Below, piece by piece: positions 63,535 to 64,000 of a stretch of DNA of 64,000 nucleotides. The stretch lies in contig NC_050471.1 in the NCBI RefSeq assembly GCF_013373865.1, positions 27,127,176 to 27,191,175 of the forward strand. Direction: 5' to 3'. Source of the stretch: Monomorium pharaonis (taxonomy: Eukaryota > Arthropoda > Insecta > Hymenoptera > Formicidae). A model generated the notes under the pieces. It saw nothing but the letters and a program-made list of their open reading frames with translations, had not been told where the DNA came from and made no database searches. A program made the translations under genes and the position numbers. Position 1 is the first letter of the stretch, and every line of letters begins with the position of its first letter.

Positions 63535-64000
63535 GTATGTAACCATCAGAGTGTACAAACTTTCATTGACTTCATGATATTCAACTGTCGTGAACGGTAT
63601 CGTCGACAAACAGAGAAAGAGAAATAATAGCTGAATGTTAGATGAAATAATGCCAATTAAATGTTCGCTTAATGTGAGGAAAAATAAATTGTTTCACTTT
63701 CCTAAATATTTAGTAAGTATTATCGAACGTAATAATATAATTGACCGCTTGGTAATATTTGCTAAATATTTAGAAAAATAAAATTATTTATGGTTAATCG
63801 AACATTTAATTGGCGTTATTTTATTTAACTTTTTAAATTATTTTCAAACTCTTTTCTTCAGTGATAAATTTCAATTATAGATTTTAAACGAAAGGAACGG
63901 TTTTAGAGTATCTGAAAATTTAATTATATATGTATAGAGATAGATACAGCTCTGAAAATAATTTGTTAGACAACCGAAATAATTATGTAGGACACTCAAA
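63535..64000 (+). other. Start of the next catenin-like intron
   Basis: AT-rich sequence after the donor at 63535 up to the window end, with no further exon recognised. Confidence 0.7.

Noticed and set aside
1..64000. tRNA or rRNA genes
   Set aside because: Scanning by eye for the GGTTCRANNCC box with a matching acceptor stem gave no convincing hit. tRNAscan-SE would be decisive.

Overview
This is a window of an insect nuclear genome, most likely a hymenopteran and plausibly an ant. Genes are split by GT-AG introns. CpG is not depleted, and GC-rich CpG-dense blocks sit beside very AT-rich stretches. Microsatellites are common, and all the proteins are animal families. The lineage call is inference; the genes are read from the sequence. 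Four protein-coding genes can be supported.

Layout. (1) 4949-20581, + strand: a complete nine-exon villin-like gene (quail type, 814 aa) with six gelsolin repeats and a C-terminal headpiece. Its 10.2-kb fifth intron holds a tandem satellite of about 50 monomers of 164 bp (about 9570-17795). Multi-monomer higher-order duplications are visible inside it, and eroded monomers lie beyond its right edge. (2) 20786-22955, - strand: a complete four-exon proteasome beta-2 subunit (PSMB7 type, 277 aa) with Thr/Asp/Lys catalytic residues in register. It lies tail to tail with the villin gene, with only 204 bp between stop codons. (3) 25194-28382, + strand: a complete six-exon replication factor C subunit (RFC4 type, 356 aa) with an E2F-like site just upstream. 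(4) From about 28940 to beyond the window end, + strand: a long GC-rich probable 5' leader, a 31.8-kb first intron, and three 5' coding exons (62515-63534) of a protein that is probably the p120/delta-catenin family.

The 2.2 kb between the divergent PSMB7 and RFC4 genes is packed with palindromic MITE-like elements: three copies of a 178-bp fold-back element, a pair nested one in the other, and an element with a duplicated arm. Positions 1-4400 hold no recognisable gene, but have two GC-rich islands, one with a plausible alternative first exon.

The genes do not form an operon or a single pathway. They are housekeeping functions (proteasome, DNA replication clamp loader) beside cytoskeleton and junction genes. 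The least ordinary content is the organisation of the intronic satellite, the fold-back element cluster, and a 77-bp duplication in the large intron that carries a 3' splice site and a possible cryptic exon. All exon joins were made by hand from splice consensus, reading frame and family similarity; no alignment or RNA evidence was available.
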